Source: Oscarella lobularis
Lineage: Eukaryota > Porifera > Homoscleromorpha > Homosclerophorida > Oscarellidae
Length of the DNA stretch: 64,000 bases
Direction: 5' to 3'
Assembly (NCBI RefSeq): GCF_947507565.1
Contig: NC_089182.1
Location: forward strand, 2,542,001 to 2,606,000
Below the pieces are notes generated by a model, which ran no database searches, had not been told where the DNA came from, and worked only from the letters and a program-made list of their open reading frames with translations. A program made the translations under genes and the position numbers. This document shows positions 34,975 through 45,192 of the stretch, in pieces. The first letter of the stretch is position 1. Every line of letters starts with the position of its first letter.

Positions 34975-36110
34975 CTAACTATCTGAATTCGAGTCTGAGT
35001 CATCGTATGATACGAGATTATTTTTCTCCTCTTTGCGTGCTACTCCCACGTCTGGCTTACTCTTCTTGAGTCCGCTTGGCGTGAACGTTTGAGGGTTGAG
35101 CAGTCCCTTTGAGGCGAGTGTTGACCCCGGCTTGTTTTTTCCGAAGATTGACTGCGCCTTAATTGCCCGTCTTGCCGCTTTCATATCATTGACTTTGGAG
35201 TGAAAAAAGACCGCTGAGGCTCGTCGAACGTCGTCGGGATCCTCGGCGACCAAATCGATGTCCAACGAAGCTTTGGCCAGAAGGGCGTCATCTTTATCCT
35301 TCACCAGCTTTATCTCCTTTTTCTCACCCTTAAAATTTGGCTCTTCTCTCTAGCGTCTCGCACTCATCTCTAAGCCCTTCTTACCCGAAATTTTTTCCGC
35401 AGCATTTGATTCAATTTGAAATCGTCTCGCTTTGCCTCCTGCATCTTCTCCAGCTGACTCAATCGCGGCACCTCCTCCTTCGCCTTCCTCTCGTCCTTCA
35501 TCCCGTGCTCCAACTTGTACATGGGATCGTCGGCGATCTTATGGCTCTCCGTGCGATCGACCGAGTGGCCTTCGTTATCCGGCTGCTCCCAGCGCTCGTT
35601 CTTGCGCGACGCGCCGGAGACGATCACGTAGTCGCAATTCTTTGGATCCGTTTGAATTTCGAAGTAGTTGTCGCACAGGTGGCATTTCATGCGGAACTTG
35701 TAGATGGGAGTGGAGTAGTACATGCCCACTTTGGACTTGTCCGCGTTGTAGCGCACGCCCATGCCCACCATGTCGCCGCAGCCGCCGCACCAGATGTTGT
35801 ACGGAAGTTCGAATCTTGAAATTTTAATTAATTAATTAAATCGAGGCGTGGTTTCGTTCTTTTGTCTTGCCTTATTCTTAGGATGCCTTCGTGTAGGCGT
35901 TTCGCTCGTTCTCGTAGTGGATGCGACTTTCGGTATGTGTTTATTGATCCCTGCGAGGAAGTGAAGACGAGAACGGGAGAAAAACGAGAATGATTACCTT
36001 TGCCGGCGTCCAGTCGGGTGGATAGTACTTGTTTACTGCCTTTCGTTCGGCCTAGATAAAGAAAAGGCGCTCTTTCGCGGCGATATAGGGAGTATCTCGA
36101 AACTTGCCAT
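34975..36110 (-). CDS. YJU2B: Splicing factor YJU2B/CCDC130 (CWC16 family)
   Basis: CWC16 proteins associate with the catalytic spliceosome. The predicted start ATG (36110-36108) is followed at once by a GC-AG intron (GCAAGT at 36107; acceptor CTAG before 36051). The protein then begins M-AERKAVNKYYPPDWTPAK (human MGERKGVNKYYPPDF). Reading through instead of splicing gives a frame that stops at the acceptor. Later exons give FELPYNIWCGGCGDMVGMGV and YKFRMKCHLCDNYFEIQTDP, the two zinc-binding CxxC pairs, then NCDYVIVSGASRKNERW and MYKLEHGMKDERK. The C terminus ends SYDDSDSNSDS, like the acidic DYSDSESE end of the human protein. It lies 115 bp upstream of DOCK on the same strand. Confidence 0.93.
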
Positions 36111-36227
36111 CTTTGTCTACGTCAGCCTAGCGCACGCGTTGCTATGACCAATAATTATGTACAAAAAAATATTGACAAAAATTACAAGAACACGACCCTT
36201 CTTAGAGTCTTAGAGTCTGACATTTCG

Positions 36228-39200
36228 TCAACTGTCTCCCAAAAGAGGTATGGACGCTTCGTCATTTTCCAAAGACTCCTCTTTTTCTTCTCTTCCCACA
36301 AGATGCATTAGGCACGTCAATATCTTTACTCTCCCATACTTTCGTGTCACTTCCTTGACCGTTTTTGCAAGAATGTAAAAGAATTTTCCTAAAATTCAGA
36401 GAAAATTAAGAATGATCGTAATTGATCAAAATCCTACTTACCTGCCAGGTAGACAAGAAAAAATACATTGACTGCTAATACTATGCAACTGAACGCTTTC
36501 TCGTCAAGAAGACCGTTGTAGCCGGTGTCCTCCTTGTCCTCATAAGAAACCAAAAACAGCGTCCCCATGATTAGATTGGTAGAAATGACGGATAACGACA
36601 GCAGCTGCAGCCAGTGCCCAGAATTACGCTTGATCGGTCTAAACTGGGCGTGAAGCACAAGAAAAAGAATTGCCAACAGCGTGGCAAGAGCAAGGCCAGA
36701 ATGACTCATTCGACCGAAGTAACTTATTCCAAAAGTCAAAAGAAATTTCCGACCGATTTCTACGACCTCCCAATACCAATACCTGGCCTTGTAGTTATCG
36801 TCGAGAAACTCGATGCTCTTCAAGAAGTCGGTCTTTATCGCTTTCTTCCTTTTGATCCACAACGCTGCCAGTAGAAGCAAAGGAAGAAGAACGACGTAGG
36901 ATATCAGACTCCAGCACATAATCCACATAGTTCTCCATCTGGGATCGTCGAAGCGACACTCGACGCTCAAATCCTCTTTCAAAAGCGACCGACAAAGAGG
37001 ATTCGCTTTGTCCTTCGACAGGCATATATTCAAACAAGTCCACGACTTGTACGGAAAAGTCGCCATTATGGAATCGGACGTCGACGGATAGCATATGAAC
37101 AAAATCCACCAAGCATTTCGAAGACACGACGTTCTCGTTCTCGAAACGTCGACATCCGACGTCAAAAAGAACTGGCGTTTTATTCTGTAATAGATCCATA
37201 TCGACGCGAGAAGACCCACTTGACAGGCGACTTTGAATATCGGCTCGACGAGCGCATTCACTCTCAGCTGCTCGCTTATGCAAGTGGGACTGGCGACGGC
37301 GAGAACGTTCAGCTCGGCGAGCTTCATATAGTGACTGAAGGTGAGAAGCACTTGCGGCCACGGTATATAGGTGAGCGCGTCGAAGACGCCCGACATGACT
37401 TGAACGAAGCCGACTATGATTTTCAACGTCGAACTGAGTCGATCGATCAATCCGTGCCCCGACTCGCTTCCCCTCACCTTGTCGACGACGTATAGGACGG
37501 CGACGAGTAGGAGGAGCGCGCAGACGAGTCCGATTAGCTGGAGACCGGTTCTCCACTTGGGAGGACACTCGTAGCATCGCTCGAACCACGTGTAGTAGCC
37601 TTTGGAGCATTGGGCGCAAAGGGCACCCTGATATCCTTCACTGCACATCTTAGCGTTGCCTATTCGAACTTTGGCCTCCGCGTCGCTTCGTCCGTTGCAG
37701 GCGTCTTTGATCGGACAGCGGTATATCTGCGGGAGGTAGCCCGAAAAGTTCATTGACTCTCTTGAATAGCTATCGTCGAGAACGGACAAATTGTTCGCAA
37801 AGTCTCGATACGCCTGCTCGAGCTCGTCGGTCGTGTTGACGCCGTTCGAAGCCCAGTTCCACCAGTAGCCTCTTTTCACGCTGGCGTAGTCGTTCATGCA
37901 CTGCTGACCGGCGTAGCGGCATTTGAAACACGGTCCAAATCGTTCGAGACGATAATAGTTGGTCAGACACTTGCAGGCCCTGTAGCCCGCGTGATCGCTC
38001 GTCTTCGTGCCTCTCGGACACACCTGACAGGCAGAGGCCGTCTTTCCCGGACTCGAGTGAGGCGCAACGAACGATCCGTTTACGCAATTTTTGCAAAGAG
38101 ATTTGCCGGAGTCATCCTGATAAAAGCCACCTATAACAACACACAAAAAAGATGTTTCAAAGCGTGACGTCATAAAACGTTAGTCAACCTGCTGGGCACG
38201 GTACGCAAATAGAACCGTATTTTCTACTACTGGGAACTGCTATTGATCTCGTGCCGGTCGGACACTGATGGCACGTGAAGTATGCGCAGTTTGCCGCGGC
38301 AACAATTTTCGAGCAAATGAAACCGTTATATCTCAAGTAATTGACAGAGGATACGTGAGCTGTAAAATTAGCGAGACTCCCTCTCGAAGCGCAATGCCTA
38401 AAACAAAGAATTTAATTAATTAATTAATTAAACGCTTGGTAAAGGTGCACGTCTCACACGTGAACGTTTGATGAAAAAGGAGGTATCTGGTCAATTTCGG
38501 AGCATTGGAAATACCTTAAGATTTAAAATGCTTTTTTAAATTGTACTCTTGTGTCGTTCAAACCGTACACGTGAGCGTTTTGAGTTTTGTTCGAAAATGC
38601 AAGCGATTTAAGTGACATATTTGATATCGGGTTTTGATGTAGATATCTACAAGAAAATTTCTGATTGGCCCGCAACTCAAACATGAACTCTCACATTGCT
38701 TGGATGCTAGGTAAAGTTAAAAACACATTTTCTTCCAGCGTGGTGATCTGATTTTCCATTAGATTTCTTAGAAAAAAAAAAGGCAACCCTTTAATTAACC
38801 AAGTCCCAAGTGAAATAATTCAAATCTTACAAAGCATATAAATTCGGAAGATCCACAAACGTCGACGTCGTGATGGTTTGAAAGTAATTAGATACGCAAA
38901 GTCTGCAAAAACCAAAAATCAAAGAACACACCTGTGGGGTAAAAAATCTATTCGCAAACATTCTCCGTAAATATTTCTGGTTGGACAAAGTCGGGGGAAA
39001 TTTGCTCAAACGATTTCCAGAAACGTCTCTAACGCACACGCAAAACAGCATCTCAATCGTGCCCTTACTTATTAGAAGTTGGGTCAAACTCACAAGTAAA
39101 TGATCTGAAGAGTACTAAAAAAAGACGCGTCAATTTCTTCCAGCCCATTGCCTTGGAGAGACCTTCAAACTCGTAGTGACCAAAAAAGATGAGCACCAGT

Positions 39201-40674
39201 TTACAATTGGCCTTACAACTCAAAAACGTAGAGCTCGTTTTTGTTTCTGAACGGACGTCCATTGATTGATCGAAAAGAGTTATTAGAAAGATCTCTAAAC
39301 GCATCGATTGTTTACGTAAGGCCTAAAGCCAATTCTGCACACCATACAAAGTCTCCATGATAGTTCGTTGGTAATAGAACGTCTCTTCCTCAAGGCTTTC
39401 TAATCGGTTTGACGTTATATGTCTGCACGCAAAAACGTATCGCTATGTATCGATGTAAAATATGAATCTCGTACAATTTTCTCATATAAGGCAACAGCTG
39501 GAAAGCATCGCGTGAAATATTCAACATTTCGTTTGAATTTAGGCTACTGAAGACACAAGCCAAGCTACTCGATTTTGTTCATATTAGCCACGCGTTCTCA
39601 CAGCTCAACGAGGCAGATTAGATTTAGAGCCTTGGGGGGTAACTCCGCGATGTAGTTATTGTCAAGGATTCTTGAAAGCACACAAAGTCATCTTAACCGT
39701 TAATTATATTTTTCTCTTACATCTCTAGATTTGCACCACCCTCTTTGCATGTTCCAAGATCAGCGAACATGTCTGAAGTTACGAGAGAGAGAGAGTTGTC
39801 GTTGAGGCTCCTAAAAAGGATATGCTAATCAAAAGGTAATTGTGAAGTTTCAAGACAAACAGCCTTCGCAGAGACGACAAATTCCTAAACGCCGCAGGTT
39901 GAATTTGACTAATGTCATTTCCAGACAAGTCACTAGCAAAAGAACGAACGAATTAGTTAGTTAGTTGGTTGGTTAGGTAAAGCAAACAATACATTTGCCA
40001 CAGAGCCGGAAAATCTCTTACAAAGCCAGTTGATAGATCAATTCGATTATATCGTAGAATTCTAATAAGGAAACATTTAGCAGCACATCGTCGAATCTAT
40101 TCAGGATTGCGTATTACAGTCTGCTAAAAACAGGATACCGTTTTCTTTCAGAGAAGAATCCACAAACATCCGAAATGTGATTGCCAACTAGATTTCTAAA
40201 ATACAGTACCGCCATTAGAACAACGCGACGAAACGAGAGTACTCCTACATTGTTCGAACAGTCGTGGGAAGCACAAAGGGTTTTTCGAGTCGATTAAAAT
40301 CCCCGACGCTAAGGTTACATTGTCGAAAGCAATGAGCGCGTGTACGCCAAACCTCACATGTGCGCAATGTCTTTGAACGAATGAAAGTAATACGGATCAA
40401 CGTGGTCGATCTTGTTGCTGGAAAAATCGCTGTCAAAAAACAAAGAAAAAAATTAAAGTAACGATAGGGGTTAGGAGGAGACGAACTATGAATAAATGCC
40501 GGATGAGGGAAGACTGGCGTTCGGCGGAAGAGACCGCAGATTTCTCGAGCGACAGTCGACAAGACCAACGGTGTAGTTGCACTGGCAGACAAAGCAACCA
40601 GGATAGATTTCCCGTGACAAAGCTGCCTGAATCAGACATCCTACAACACCGAAGAACAACAGCGTCAGTCCCAT
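36228..40674 (-). CDS. LRR + cysteine-rich (ephrin-receptor-like) multipass membrane receptor
   Basis: This is a large putative receptor that I cannot match to a named gene. The start at 40674 begins a signal peptide (MGLTLLFFGVVGCLIQAALS) and an LRR N-cap with four cysteines (CFVCQCNYTVGLVDC). About ten short exons of roughly 72 nt (40440 down to about 38820) each encode one 24-residue leucine-rich repeat, for example DFSSNKIDHVDPYYFHSF. Cysteine-rich exons near 38120-38400 and ones in the large exon below 38130 follow (GCC2/GCC3 or ephrin-receptor-like: CPRGTKTSDHAGYRACKC, CSEGYQGALCAQCSKGYYTW). The membrane part has about seven to nine hydrophobic helices (LVCALLLLVAVLYVV, IISYVVLLPLLLLAALWI, ALATLLAILFLVLHAQF). 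The last exon (about 36390-36228) ends with an acidic cytosolic tail. Cell-surface sensing or adhesion is inferred from the domains. Confidence 0.75.
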
Positions 40675-41372
40675 ATGTATACAATTCAGAGCAAGCTGGA
40701 CTTCTATATGTACCCTATGTACCAAAACCCTTTTTATATGCAGATGAACTGAATGTGAAATTGCTTAAACCCTTCCCCTGTTTTTCACTTTTCGTAGTCA
40801 AGCGTACGTCGTGGGTGCGTGCCAACTTGAATGTACTGCAGCTTACGTCATCGGTTTTTACCCTGTGTGTCCTGGCTGCTACATGCTTTCAACGGAAACC
40901 TAGCCGAAGCTCTACGTGTCAGGGTTGCTTCGCGAAAGGGACGTGACATAACTGATGTTCTACACTGTGGCAACGTAGTTGCTCAACAGAAATCGAATGT
41001 AATGACTTACCGTACGTTCGACGCTGTGCTTTGACCGCTTTCTTTCAGACGGACGTTCGAGTGTACAGATTTCAAGCGCAGGGCATGCGGTTATGTCGAC
41101 AACGTTTGTGAGGCAACGTGGCGCCGCGCGTCAGACCTGCGGATGACTCCCACGTTCGGGATAGGGAAAATCCCGAGATTTCTCGACACCAAAAACACGT
41201 CAAAGTCCAATTTCGATTTCTAAAACGCTCGATCTGCGGGAAATCTCTATGGAGCTGTACGATCTCTATCCGGACTGAGACTCTGCGCAAGAGAGTATAC
41301 AGGGTAAACATACTGTAGGGCTCTTAATTAAAGTTGTCAAAGGTACCCTTAGGTCTAATACAGTACTTTACA
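40675..41372. other. Intergenic region downstream of the ciliary gene and upstream of the receptor
   Basis: These 698 bp should hold the promoter and 5' UTR of the minus-strand LRR receptor and the 3' UTR of the minus-strand CIMAP2-like gene. Open frames at 40488-40946 and 41118-41318 look like chance: they have no motif and no codon-bias change. I see no RNA gene or repeat. Confidence 0.45.
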
Positions 41373-43156
41373 TCAGTATACTTTGACGCGTCCCAATAAC
41401 TCTGGATCCGCGTCACTAGCTCCAGGCTGAGGAAAAGCCTTGTGCTTTGGAGTGATTCTCTCTCTAAACCAAAAATCGCCGACAACAAAAATTGTTCAAT
41501 TGTAACTTACTGCAACATTCTATCCATGTCAGAGATTCCCTTCCCCGACATTCGTGGCGTTGCAGAGACAAAGGCACTTTCGCAACCGTTCTTCTTCTGC
41601 AACTCGTGCCATTTTCGAATGTCGTACCGACCCGGTCCTACAGGATTCTGAACAAAAACGAATGGGGCTAAGAAAGCATTGAAGGCAAATGTCGCACGCA
41701 CATTGCTTCCAGTAAAAAATTTCATCGCTCTTCTTCCCCAACGCTCGTCCGATGAATGGAACGGAGGCGAATCAACGACTTTGACACCGGATAATTCTCG
41801 AACCTGATACCATCCAGGACCAGGATCCTCCTACAAAATAAGAATCGACGCGTACAATTCCCAAATCCCTAGGCTATTCGTACGGAATGTCTCGGCCACT
41901 GGCTCAACGAACTGAGATAAATTCGCTCCGTGGGAAGTTCGGGGTACTGATCTAAAGCGCTGAAAGCGCCGTGTCTGCCGTGATGGCGATCTAGGAGAGA
42001 TAGGACCACTCATACAAAGCCGGAACAACACGCCCCCGCGCTCCCGCACCATTCCATTCGTCCGTGAACGCCGTAAATCGATACTGGCCCGGTCCTAGAT
42101 TGTGAGCAGGCTAAAAACAAAATATCTACGAATACCCATACATTATCTTTTAATCTTACTCGAATGGAAAGGTGGCCTGTCGTCATTGGCCGGTTACGGT
42201 TTCCGGTGAACAAGTCGTAGGGTCCTCGAAGGCTCGTCACCTTTCGAGAAAGATCTTCGGTGAAGCTGCGTTTTATGTACCGACTCGGCGATATTCCGCA
42301 ACCCTTGCAAAAAAAGACCTTCATTCATACTGAAACATACAGTAGCTACGAATTTCATTTACCACAGTGGGAATAGATCGATCCAATTTGGAGCCATTGC
42401 TCAAAATTCCTACGACACCTGGCGATTTCTTAGCCTTTTCCTCCGCAGCAGCGGTCGCAATTCCGCCTTCTCCATACGTCCCAACACCTGGGACGAGTGC
42501 GTGAAACTAAAACTGTACGCTCGTCCGGATTTTCTCAGTCATACGAGTTTTGCTGACCTTGTCGATTGGGTGAAATCGTGGTCCGGTCGTTTCGCACACG
42601 CCTCGTCGACTGGACGGCTTCTGCGACATTTCATCGATCGAATCTCTAATGTCGTATTTTCCGGGACCCATATTCTGCTCTATCATCTTGTTCTTTTTCC
42701 ACTGGTCTCTGTATCGGAGATGTGGCGTTGCCGCTTGCCGAGCCGTTTCGCACGATCGCTGCCAACCTAAAGAAACAGTCAGAAGTCAAATAATTAATTA
42801 ATGAAAAAAATGGGGCAGCCTACCGGGGCCTCGTATTCGTCGTACTGCCGCGTTGTCGCTAAAAGAGCCCGTCTTTTTGTCGACATTGTAAGTTCCAGGC
42901 CCGAGTCGACGATTCTAGAGGAATGACTATTTTTTTGCAGACAACGTACGCCTCCGAGCTCAGTACCTCTTCGCTTGTCGATTTTTTGCAGTAGGGCGAC
43001 TCTGTGAATGTTCCTGGCATTTTGCTTTGAGGATGGACTCCCGAAACGTCGAATCTGCAGCGAGAATCTGAAGTGCGAGAAACGCCCGTACGTCTCTGGA
43101 ATCTACCGTGCTGTTTGCGTTCCGAAGGGCGCTCCTTTGTAGCATTTTGTCGTCAT
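41373..43156 (-). CDS. PG-rich repeat ciliary protein, CIMAP2/LEXM-like
   Basis: Proteins with PGPGxY (SHIPPO) repeats bind axonemal and sperm-tail microtubules. The minus-strand start at 43156 reads MTTKCYKGAPFGTQTARF, continuing DVSGVHPQSKMPGTFTE. PG repeats follow: LGPGTYNVDKK, MGPGKYDIRDSI, PGVGTYGEGGIA, LGPGQYRFTAF, DPGPGWYQVREL and VGPGRYDIRKW. The central TSLRGPYDLFTGNRNRPMTT resembles the TRGPYDLFSGDR block I recall from LEXM/CIMAP2. The last exon ends ASDADPELLGRVKVY before a stop at 41375-41373. About nine introns of 45-70 bp split it. The general class is firm; the exact orthologue is less so, since STPG and CIMAP paralogues share the repeat. Confidence 0.75.
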
Positions 43157-43322
43157 GATCAATGAAAACAGCTTCTACGATCTCTAAGCGAAGCCGGCAT
43201 GCGGCGAGAAAGAAGAGTCAACAAGACGGGATGGCTCGTTGCCAGTGGAAACGAGAAGAGCCCGGTGATCAATTTACTATATATATGCAGTGTTTTTAGT
43301 CATATTGGTGCGCAAATAGATG

Positions 43323-44420
43323 TTATCTTCGAAAATGTTTGGGTACGAAGAACATCCGGCCATGGCCAGGAATAATAGCATCTGCCATCGTAAGCACCTT
43401 GCCTCGATGGAGTTCCTGCAATGTCTTGTCTTCAGCAAAGTCGTGCCATAACCGAGGCAGAGCCAAGTCATCCTCGCATTCAAAAAGATCACCAGCAGCA
43501 ACGACAGTGCCATACTCAGTGTCTTTGACAACAACGCTTAGATCTTGATGAGAGTGCCCAGGAGTGAAAATAACCTGCAAAAATGCTACTGTATTTCTGT
43601 GTAAACTTCAATTGAAATTTGAAGAAAGTACCTGAATCCAGTTGTCGATTGTGTATGGTACACCATCATTGAATCTATAAGTGCGATAGGAATTCCTCGC
43701 TGCAACGTCATACGACAGGATTATGACGGCATTCTGAAACAGATTCAAATTGCCAACGTGATCCGAATGACTATGCGTGGCGACAACATAATGAACACTG
43801 TCGCACGACACCCCAAAACGTGCCAACGACTCTAGAATCTGATCCCTGTCCCACGGACTGCCCGTGTCCACAACAACGTTCAAAGGACCGCGAAAAAGCG
43901 TGCTTGAACCGGTCGCACGCTGATGTCCGGGACCGTCAGACGTTGCATACCCAATTACCAAAGGGCAAACAGCGTACGTGGGACGAGACGGTTCAGGGAA
44001 TACCCTCGTTGGAGGAAAGGACGTCGGTTGCGGCACTCGAACTCCGTAATGCTCAAACAGGGCGCTTGCGGGTTGGGTAACTGTAGCGCGTTCTTGCTGA
44101 GTGACTGTGAGGGTCGATTTTGCCTCGACACTGCTATCTGCTCGGCTCGTCCAATGGGGACTCCTTTCGATAACGCTGGCCAAATCGTCTCGGTGCATTT
44201 TTGTGAGCGCTTCATGAAGATTGGTTATCGTCGCTTCTTTTCGAGTCTGCCAATCGTTGAGAAGTTCTTCGGCCGGATTTTGCTTCGCCTTGAGAGCTTC
44301 GATTGCGCTCGCGTAGCCGAATTCCTTTGCGAGGTTTCGCCAGTCGTTTTCGGATATTATCTGACGATTCAATGACATCGTAATCTCGGCTTTGATCGTG
44401 TCTGGCAGCTGTCGATACAT
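43323..44420 (-). CDS. Death domain fused to MBLAC1-type metallo-beta-lactamase
   Basis: The start at 44420 and two exons (44420-43632 and 43574-43323) give 346 residues. Residues of about 10-85 form a death domain: LNRQIISENDWRNLAKEFGY, EELLNDWQTRKEATITNLHE and ALTKMHRDDLASVIE, with the DW..LA, ll..W and aT..L..aL..m.R.D..s.i pattern of the family. A linker of about 80 residues leads to an MBL-fold hydrolase close to MBLAC1. It has NVVVDTGSPWDRDQILESLA, the metal motif THSHSDHVGNLNLF, IFTPGHSHQDLSVVV, AAGDLFECEDDL and IIPGHGRMF. All expected metal ligands (HxHxDH, H, D, H) are present. Human MBLAC1 lacks a death domain; it is reported as a ribonuclease for histone pre-mRNA 3' processing. The fusion is supported within exon 1 itself, with no splice needed between the two domains. 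Confidence 0.88.
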
Positions 44421-44571
44421 CGTTTGTAGGCACAGTGTGATCTTTTGTCACGTGACTCACTTTCACTTAGAGGGTTGCTAAATTTAGAGCCGGCCCGGTA
44501 GTCTCCGGCCGGTTTCGTTTTCTACATGGCAAATGCGCGCGCTCATGACGAGTTGTGACGTCATCGGTACA
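44421..44571. promoter_or_regulatory. Shared promoter of two divergent MBLAC1-like genes, with GTCACGTGAC palindrome
   Basis: This 151 bp gap between two divergent start codons contains a perfect 10-bp palindrome, GTCACGTGAC, at 44447-44456. That is an E-box and also matches the CLEAR consensus bound by MiT/TFE factors in mammals. A TGACGTCA site (about 44556-44563) lies nearer the plus-strand start. Confidence 0.6.
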
Positions 44572-45180
44572 ATGGCTGATGTCTTCGTTCTGCGCGATGG
44601 CTACGGTCACGAAGACGAAACGGGCACGTATCGAGCCAACTGCACAATCTCGTTGATCAAGTGCCCGGCGATGAAGATCAACGTGTTGGTCGACACGGGC
44701 TCGCCGTGGGACAGGGATTTTCTCGTCGCAAAGTTGACAGAACATTGTCTGACGCCCGACGACGTGACGCACGTAGTCGGAACGCACGGTCACGTCGATC
44801 ACATCGGAAATTTGAATCTTTTTACGAGCGCCACACACATTGTCAGCCACGATATCGTGAGTCGGGGCGATCGCTACACTCTGCACGATTTTCGGCTCGA
44901 CAATCCGTACCGAATCGCCGAATCGCCTCGAATCGACGTCATTCCAACGCCAGGTCACACGGGACGCGACGTTAGCGTTTTAGTGCGCGCGCACGACGAG
45001 GAGAACGTTCTCATTGCTGGGGATCTATTCGAGAATGAACGCGATTTGACGGACGAAAAATTGTGGAAAGACAACAGCGAATGTCCGGAAATCCAAGCGG
45101 AAAGTCGTAGGAGAGTTTTGGAATTTGCTGATTGGATAATTCCGGGGCACGGACGAAAATTTCGTGTTGTGAAAAAATAA
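44572..45180 (+). CDS. MBLAC1-like metallo-beta-lactamase domain protein
   Basis: This is a single-exon MBL-fold hydrolase of 202 residues starting MADVFVLRDGYGHEDETG at 44572. The in-frame ATG at 44533 is less likely, because MBLAC1 proteins start just before this V(F/V)VL..GY segment. Metal ligands are intact: GTHGHVDHIGNLNLF (HxHxDH), IPTPGHTGRDVSVLV, LIAGDLFENERDL and WIIPGHGRKFRV. NVLVDTGSPWDRDFLVAKL matches human MBLAC1 closely. Human MBLAC1 is linked to histone pre-mRNA 3' cleavage; the substrate here is inferred only. It is divergent from, and paralogous to, the death-domain copy, and converges on KDSR with a 12 bp gap between stop codons. Confidence 0.9.
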   Translation: MADVFVLRDGYGHEDETGTYRANCTISLIKCPAMKINVLVDTGSPWDRDFLVAKLTEHCLTPDDVTHVVGTHGHVDHIGNLNLFTSATHIVSHDIVSRGDRYTLHDFRLDNPYRIAESPRIDVIPTPGHTGRDVSVLVRAHDEENVLIAGDLFENERDLTDEKLWKDNSECPEIQAESRRRVLEFADWIIPGHGRKFRVVKK

Positions 45181-45192
45181 GAAAATAAAGAT

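Noticed and set aside
44533-44571. Upstream ATG for the plus-strand MBLAC1 gene
   Set aside because: The extra residues do not resemble the family N terminus and would consume the promoter; 44572 fits better.
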